NCBI GenBank assembly: GCA_021796155.1
Contig: JAJYOO010000053.1
Span: 1-10,546, forward strand
DNA from: Chloroflexota bacterium
GTDB taxonomy: Bacteria; Chloroflexota; Anaerolineae; Anaerolineales; Villigracilaceae
Length of the DNA: 10,546 nt
Direction: 5' to 3'
The notes below the pieces were generated by a model. It saw only the letters and a program-made list of their open reading frames with translations, was not told where the DNA came from and ran no database searches. A program made the position numbers and the translations under genes. Shown piece after piece: positions 6,780 to 10,546 of this stretch. The stretch's first letter is position 1. Each line of letters begins with the position of its first letter.

Positions 6780-7271
6780 TTACTGAACACTGATGACTGC
6801 CACCCATAACGGTTGGTAATGACCAAAGGAATTGATCAAACCAATCGAGACGATCAGTTGCATACCGGATTCAAACTGGGTGAGCGGTTGAGCGTTTGCC
6901 ACTGGAGTCAACTCGGCGGCGTTCACGGTTTGGCTGGTCGCTCCCGCTGTCCACGTGCTTTGATAAGCGCGGCTACCAGCAACAATTTGTATTGCAGTGG
7001 GAGAAGCAGCCTGTCCGTTCGGAAGCTTAAAGTTAAACCCCGAAGCATCGAAGATAAAACCTGCGCCTGCCGGAATTATGTAATTTAATCCAGAAGTGTC
7101 CATGTGAGCCTGATCCACTTTCACAACAGGCAAAGACACCTGCGTAAGTGCGGCAGGAATCGTTGGCACGACGGAAGACACAGACGTGGCAGAAACCGTA
7201 GGCGTGCTGGCGGTGCCACATGCAGTAAGGAACAAACTGATAAGCGATGCAAAAGTGAAAAGACGTTTCAT
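6780..7271 (-). CDS. Small secreted lipoprotein of unknown function
   Basis: A 163-residue predicted lipoprotein. It begins with a lysine-arginine n-region and hydrophobic stretch (MKRLFTFASLISLFL) ending in a lipobox LTAC with the lipidated cysteine at position 18. Next comes a Ser/Thr/Val/Pro linker (about 20-43), as in membrane-tethered extracellular proteins. The mature part (about 45-163) is rich in small and polar residues and looks like a single beta-type domain; I recognise no family. The ATG at 7271 overlaps the tlyA stop by 4 bases (ATGA), and an AAGGAAA lies 10 bases upstream, so translation is probably coupled to tlyA. An in-frame start 25 codons further up would put charged residues ahead of the signal peptide and is rejected. 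There is no cysteine other than C18. Secretion and lipidation are well supported; function is unknown. Confidence 0.85.
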   Translation of the reverse strand: MKRLFTFASLISLFLTACGTASTPTVSATSVSSVVPTIPAALTQVSLPVVKVDQAHMDTSGLNYIIPAGAGFIFDASGFNFKLPNGQAASPTAIQIVAGSRAYQSTWTAGATSQTVNAAELTPVANAQPLTQFESGMQLIVSIGLINSFGHYQPLWVAVISVQ

Positions 7272-8095
7272 TTTGAATGGTTTCCTTGAAATAAAATTTG
7301 GATTTGTTCGGCAAGCGGATCTCCGCTCAAGCTGGGAATCAACCAAACGAGAAATTCTGCGTTTCCTTTCGGACCGAGAAGCGGACTCCGGATCAAACCG
7401 CGGATTCCAAAACCTTGAGCCTGAGCGAAACCCAGCACGTCGAACAAAACTTGCTTATGAATATTTGGGTCGCGGATTACGCCATCGCCGCGCGAAACTT
7501 CTTTTTTCCCAGCCTCGAATTGGGGCTTGATCAAGGCAACTACATCGCTTCTTTCTTCTTTCATCTTTCCTTCATCAGAGAAAGAAGGAAGCGGAAAGAA
7601 CCACTTTTTTACAACAGGAAGGATTATTTTCAAAGATATAAACGACGCATCAATTGTCACCAACGAAATTTTTTCAGGCAAAGATTCAACAAAGCGCGCG
7701 TTGGTCTCTTCCATGACAATCACGCGCGGATCGTTACGCAATTTCCAATGCAAAATTCCTTTGCCAACATCAATTGCGTAGACTTTTTCCGCGCCGTGCT
7801 GAAGCAGGCAATCGGTGAAGCCGCCGGTCGAGGCACCAACATCTGCACAGATCAAGCCAGCCGCATTTATGTCGAAAGCATCAAGCGCCGCGTCCAACTT
7901 TTCGCCGCCGCGCGAGACGAAGCGCGGGCCGGAGTCAACTGTCAGCTTGGCATCAGCTTCAACCGCGGTCGCCGCTTTGAGGGCGGTCTGCCCGTCCACG
8001 CGCACCTGTCCCGCCATGATTAATGCTTGAGCCTTAGCGCGCGATTCGGCCAATCCACGTTCGATGAGCAAAACATCCAAACGAACTTTGGGCAT
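7268..8095 (-). CDS. tlyA: TlyA-family rRNA (cytidine-2'-O)-methyltransferase
   Basis: A 275-residue RNA methyltransferase. Family members place a 2'-O-methyl group on a cytidine of 23S rRNA (C1920), and in mycobacteria also on 16S C1409, which affects subunit bridging and capreomycin sensitivity. Residues 1-60 are an S4 RNA-binding domain (RLDVLLIERGLAESRAKAQALI, then GQVRVDG). The linker SRGGEKLDAAL carries K66, and an FtsJ-like domain follows with the SAM motif DVGASTGGFTD (85-95), D149 in TIDASFISL and K190 in ALIKPQFEAG, consistent with a K-D-K catalytic set. An extra segment of about 18 residues (WFFPLPSFSDEGKMKEERS, 165-183) lies just before the KPQFE strand, where most members have a short loop. 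The gene reads divergently from the UbiA-like gene, with a TACAAT six bases before its ATG and no Shine-Dalgarno. The lipoprotein gene overlaps its stop. Confidence 0.95.
   Translation of the reverse strand: MPKVRLDVLLIERGLAESRAKAQALIMAGQVRVDGQTALKAATAVEADAKLTVDSGPRFVSRGGEKLDAALDAFDINAAGLICADVGASTGGFTDCLLQHGAEKVYAIDVGKGILHWKLRNDPRVIVMEETNARFVESLPEKISLVTIDASFISLKIILPVVKKWFFPLPSFSDEGKMKEERSDVVALIKPQFEAGKKEVSRGDGVIRDPNIHKQVLFDVLGFAQAQGFGIRGLIRSPLLGPKGNAEFLVWLIPSLSGDPLAEQIQILFQGNHSK
7281..7287 (-). promoter_or_regulatory. Shine-Dalgarno-like site of the lipoprotein gene
   Basis: The minus strand reads AAGGAAA within the last codons of tlyA, about 10 bases before the ATG at 7271. It supports the short lipoprotein start and coupling to tlyA. 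Confidence 0.5.
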
Positions 8096-8101
8096 AAAAG
8101 A

Positions 8102-8107
8102 ATTGTA
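8102..8107 (-). promoter_or_regulatory. Putative -10 element of tlyA
   Basis: The minus strand reads TACAAT followed by six bases and then the tlyA ATG at 8095. With the usual 6-7 base distance from -10 to +1, transcription would start at or beside the A of the start codon, giving a leaderless mRNA. No Shine-Dalgarno is present and no good -35 is visible. Confidence 0.5.
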
Positions 8108-8117
8108 TTCGATATTC

Positions 8118-8123
8118 TATAAT
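8118..8123 (+). promoter_or_regulatory. Putative -10 element of the UbiA-mevalonate kinase operon
   Basis: A perfect TATAAT ends 18 bases before the ATG at 8142. A second candidate, TAAAAT at 8130-8135, lies six bases before the ATG and would give a leaderless transcript. No Shine-Dalgarno is seen between either box and the start, and no convincing -35 lies at the right distance. Confidence 0.5.
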
Positions 8124-8141
8124 CGAGTGTAAAATTGAATC

Positions 8142-9023
8142 ATGTTCACGGCCCTGTTCAAAACCATGCGTCCGCGCCAGTGGTCGAAGAATATTTTTGT
8201 CTTCGCCGCCCTGGTCTTTGACAAGCAATTATTCCATGTCTCCGCTTTCCTGCATACGCTTGCCGGATTTTTCCTGTTCTGCCTGATCTCCAGCAGCGTC
8301 TACATCTTCAATGACCTCGTTGACATCGAGGCCGACCGCCAACATCCAACGAAAAAGAATCGGCCGCTTCCATCAGGCCAGCTTCCGGTCAGCGTGGCGT
8401 GGATTGCCGGAATCGCATTAGTTGTTATCACATTGATTCTTGGCTTCGCGATGGACCCGGAATTCGATCTTGTCTTGCTGGCGTATTTTCTTCTTAACCT
8501 CGCTTACTCGCGCTGGCTCAAGCACATTCCGATCCTCGATGTCCTTGTTCTCGCGGCCGGTTTTGTCTTGCGTGTGGAAGCTGGCGTGTCACTGATTGAT
8601 GTCCAGCGATTCTCGCCATGGCTTTATGTGGTGATGACTCTGCTGGCGCTTTATCTTGGCTTCGGCAAACGCCGCGCGGAACTCGCATTGCTTTCCAACG
8701 ACGCCGGTTCGCATCGCAAAGTTCTCGAAGGCTATACCATTCCGCTGCTCGACCAATACATCATGATCGTTTCGGGAACGACCATCGTCGCGTATTCGCT
8801 TTACACTTTTTCGGCCCCAAACGTTCCCGCGAACCACAGCATGATGCTGACGATTCCATTTGTTGTGTACGCGATTTTCCGTTATATGTATCTGATCGAG
8901 GTCGAACACAGCGGCGGCGCACCGGAGGAAATCCTTTTATCTGATCGCCCGCTGCAAATTTCCATGTTGCTTTGGGCTATTGCAGTATTGGCCGTTTTTT
9001 ATCTTTCCCCACTGTATCCGTGA
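8142..9023 (+). CDS. UbiA-family prenyltransferase, decaprenyl-phosphate phosphoribosyltransferase-like
   Basis: A 293-residue multi-pass membrane enzyme with about eight hydrophobic segments. It starts MRPRQWSKN (9-17), then has the first Asp-rich metal/diphosphate motif NDLVDIEADRQHP (57-69) with KKNRPLPSG after it, and a second polar motif around LDVLVLAAGFVLRVEAGV. The later GKRRAELALL and HRKVLEGYT segments resemble mycobacterial Rv3806c (UbiA), which transfers phosphoribose from PRPP to decaprenyl phosphate, the first step towards the arabinose donor decaprenylphosphoryl-arabinose. Homologues occur well beyond actinobacteria. The likely reaction here is therefore polyprenyl phosphate plus PRPP giving polyprenyl-phosphoryl-ribose phosphate, though other UbiA prenyl transfers cannot be excluded. 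No DprE1/DprE2-type epimerase partners are in the window. It is the first gene of the plus-strand operon and its TGA overlaps the mevalonate kinase GTG. Confidence 0.88.
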   Translation: MFTALFKTMRPRQWSKNIFVFAALVFDKQLFHVSAFLHTLAGFFLFCLISSSVYIFNDLVDIEADRQHPTKKNRPLPSGQLPVSVAWIAGIALVVITLILGFAMDPEFDLVLLAYFLLNLAYSRWLKHIPILDVLVLAAGFVLRVEAGVSLIDVQRFSPWLYVVMTLLALYLGFGKRRAELALLSNDAGSHRKVLEGYTIPLLDQYIMIVSGTTIVAYSLYTFSAPNVPANHSMMLTIPFVVYAIFRYMYLIEVEHSGGAPEEILLSDRPLQISMLLWAIAVLAVFYLSPLYP

Positions 9024-9943
9024 AAGCCTCCGCCCCCGGCAAAATTATTCTTTTCGGTGAACATGCCGTTGTTTATGGACGGCCTGCATTGGCTGTCCCT
9101 GTTTTACAAGTTCATGCGGATGTCGAGATTTTGGATTCATCTCGCCCTGGAATTTGGATCAACGCTCCGGATATTGATCTTCATTCCGAACTGAATTCGC
9201 TTCCTTCTGATCATCCGCTGGCCGCTGTTATTCATAACCTTTTCTTCACCCTCGGCATTGACCCGTTTCCGAATCTCCAGATCAATATTTCATCCACCAT
9301 TCCCGTTGCCTCTGGACTCGGCTCTGGCGCGGCGGTATCTGTCGCGATGATCCGCACTTTATCTTCTTTCCTCGATCATCCTTTATCAAACGAGCGCGTG
9401 AATTCGATTGCATATGAAATCGAAAAACTTTATCACGGCACACCGTCGGGCATTGACAACACAGTGGTGACATATGCAAAGGCGGTCTACTTCGTTCACG
9501 GCTTGCCAACGGAAATATTCAAAGTCCGCAAACCGTTTACGATCGTCATCGGCGACACTGGCATCTCCGCACCGACGAAAGAATCAGTCGGCGATGTCCG
9601 CAAACTGTGGGAGTCAGATAAATCCAAATGGGAAAACATCTTCGACCAAATTGGAGAGATTGCAAAGAGCGCAAGAGAAGAAATAGAAGTTGGTAACTGG
9701 AAAAAACTTGGCGAGTTGATGAATCAAAATCATTCGTTGTTACAGCAGTTGACTGTTTCTTCGCCCGAATTGAATAAACTCGTCGAAGCCGCGCGGAAGG
9801 CAGGCGCGTTGGGAGCAAAGCTCAGCGGCGGCGGGCGCGGTGGAAACATGATCGCATTGGTTAAGCCTGATATAGCGGAATCCGTTTCATCGTCCCTGAA
9901 AGAAGCAGGTGCGAAGCGCGTCATCATAACGAAAGTGGAGTAA
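9020..9943 (+). CDS. mvk: Mevalonate kinase (GHMP kinase superfamily)
   Basis: A 307-residue cytosolic kinase that phosphorylates mevalonate with ATP to 5-phosphomevalonate in isoprenoid synthesis. The N-terminal KASAPGKIILFGEHAVVYG (2-20) is the mevalonate kinase signature. GHMP motif 2, PVASGLGSGAAVS (95-107), is the ATP-binding loop; catalytic D146 lies in HGTPSGIDN with E133 upstream, and motif 3 is KLSGGGRGGN (267-276). These features separate it from galactokinase, homoserine kinase and phosphomevalonate kinase. I place the start at the GTG of 9020, which overlaps the UbiA TGA as GTGA and puts the signature at the very N-terminus. A TTG 16 codons upstream adds residues translated out of frame through the UbiA tail. 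The gene is intact. Mevalonate-pathway genes are uncommon in bacteria and support a Chloroflexota-like host. Confidence 0.94.
   Translation: MKASAPGKIILFGEHAVVYGRPALAVPVLQVHADVEILDSSRPGIWINAPDIDLHSELNSLPSDHPLAAVIHNLFFTLGIDPFPNLQINISSTIPVASGLGSGAAVSVAMIRTLSSFLDHPLSNERVNSIAYEIEKLYHGTPSGIDNTVVTYAKAVYFVHGLPTEIFKVRKPFTIVIGDTGISAPTKESVGDVRKLWESDKSKWENIFDQIGEIAKSAREEIEVGNWKKLGELMNQNHSLLQQLTVSSPELNKLVEAARKAGALGAKLSGGGRGGNMIALVKPDIAESVSSSLKEAGAKRVIITKVE
9937..9940 (+). promoter_or_regulatory. Shine-Dalgarno of the FAD oxidoreductase gene
   Basis: GGAG within the last codons of the mevalonate kinase gene lies 6 bases before the ATG at 9947. It supports that start and operon membership. Confidence 0.55.
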
Positions 9944-9946
9944 AGC

Positions 9947-10546
9947 ATGTCGAACACAGCAGATGTCATCATTATCGGTGCAGGAGTGCAGGGAGCCAGT
10001 CTGGCGTTCCATCTTGCAAAGCGCGGCGCGAACGTGATCGTGCTCGAAAAGAAATTTATCGCGGCTGGAGCAACGGGGCGTTCGAGCGGACTCGTCCGCA
10101 TGCATTACGATGTAAAACAAGATTCAGAACTGGCATGGGTTTCGTTTCAATATTTCCGCAACTGGAAGGAAATGGTTGGCGGCGATTCCGGCTTCACGCG
10201 CACAGGTTTCATTCAACTTGTGGCGCATGATGATGTTGAAAAGTTGAAAGCCAATGTAGCGATGCATCAAGACATCGGCATCCCAACGGTGTTGATCAAA
10301 GCCGACGATGTAAAGCGCCTTGCTCCATCGTTTGCTGTTGATGATATTGATTTCGCCGCGTATGAACCTGAGTCCGGTTATGCCATGCCGAGTGACACGG
10401 CTAATGCTTTTATCAACGCAGCAAAAGAAAAAGGCGCATGCATTGTTCAGGATTGTGCGGTGACTGGAATTATTGGCGATGGCAAAATCAAAGGTGTACA
10501 AACTACGCAAGGAGAATTTTATGCGCCGGTTGTTGTCAACGCGGCA
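9947..10546 (+). CDS. FAD-dependent oxidoreductase, DAO family (partial, runs off the window)
   Basis: The first 200 codons of an open frame that continues past the window edge without a stop. The N-terminus, MSNTADVIIIGAGVQGASLAFHL, holds the dinucleotide-binding GxGxxG (G11, G13, G16) with E34 at the end of the second strand (VIVLEKK), as in DAO-family flavoenzymes. The FAD-contact segment AAGATGRSSGLVRMHY follows, then a DAO-type middle (FTRTGFIQL, about 86-94; EPESGYAMPSDTANAF) and a second nucleotide-binding strand ending VVVNAA. This is the sarcosine oxidase beta / glycine oxidase / dimethylglycine dehydrogenase type, which oxidises secondary or primary amines or amino acids. The substrate cannot be told from the visible part. 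The ATG is 3 bases after the mevalonate kinase stop, so it is in the same operon, although no isoprenoid role is known for the family. Confidence 0.88.
   Translation, partial: MSNTADVIIIGAGVQGASLAFHLAKRGANVIVLEKKFIAAGATGRSSGLVRMHYDVKQDSELAWVSFQYFRNWKEMVGGDSGFTRTGFIQLVAHDDVEKLKANVAMHQDIGIPTVLIKADDVKRLAPSFAVDDIDFAAYEPESGYAMPSDTANAFINAAKEKGACIVQDCAVTGIIGDGKIKGVQTTQGEFYAPVVVNAA

Noticed and set aside
7272..7346. 25-codon N-terminal extension of the lipoprotein
   Set aside because: It would place charged residues before a clean lipoprotein signal peptide, and it lies inside the tlyA coding sequence. The ATG at 7271 has the ATGA overlap and an SD-like site.
7298..8023. Long plus-strand open frame (241 codons) antisense to tlyA
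   Set aside because: Composition is typical of an antisense shadow (many Arg, His and Phe), with no motif and no ribosome site, whereas tlyA on the other strand has full family motifs.
8972..9019. Upstream TTG start for mevalonate kinase
   Set aside because: The extra residues are the out-of-frame tail of the UbiA gene; the GTG at 9020 overlaps the stop and puts the family signature at the N-terminus.

Overview
The window reads as ordinary bacterial chromosome, most likely from the phylum Chloroflexota, with an Anaerolineae-like lineage the best guess. That placement is inference. It rests on a mevalonate kinase in an otherwise bacterial context (the mevalonate pathway is documented in Chloroflexota such as Roseiflexus), a UbiA-type polyprenyl-phosphate phosphoribosyltransferase-like enzyme, TATAAT-like boxes lying very close to start codons, and short dispersed palindromic repeats between genes. 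I see no rRNA, tRNA, CRISPR array, transposase or phage gene.

Left and centre, minus strand (about 12 to 8095). In transcription order the genes are: tlyA (rRNA 2'-O-methyltransferase), a small lipoprotein overlapping its stop codon, lepA (elongation factor 4), a multi-pass flippase-like membrane protein, a rhomboid protease overlapping that gene by 4 bases, a CDP-paratose 2-epimerase-like dehydrogenase, a GT4 glycosyltransferase and a class I SAM methyltransferase. The last two plus the epimerase look like an envelope or extracellular glycan module. The flippase-like/rhomboid/epimerase set is tightly packed and probably one transcript. A 10-bp hairpin and a fresh TATAAT box separate the epimerase from the glycosyltransferase, and lepA has its own near-identical promoter box.

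Right, plus strand (8142 to the edge). A UbiA-family prenyltransferase, a mevalonate kinase starting at a GTG that overlaps the UbiA stop, and an FAD-dependent amine/amino-acid oxidoreductase cut by the window edge form one operon. It diverges from tlyA across a 46-bp gap that must hold two back-to-back promoters. Mevalonate kinase feeds isoprenoid synthesis, and the UbiA enzyme would consume a long-chain polyprenyl phosphate, so those two genes make biochemical sense together.

Two intergenic gaps (777-879 and 4820-4892) are filled by long imperfect inverted repeats that look like dispersed non-coding elements. Nothing here amounts to a clearly new system. The points most worth following are the shared promoter/start-codon architecture without a Shine-Dalgarno, the palindromic repeats hugging gene starts, the unknown lipoprotein coupled to tlyA, and the UbiA-mevalonate kinase pairing. 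There is no stretch over 300 bases without a gene.
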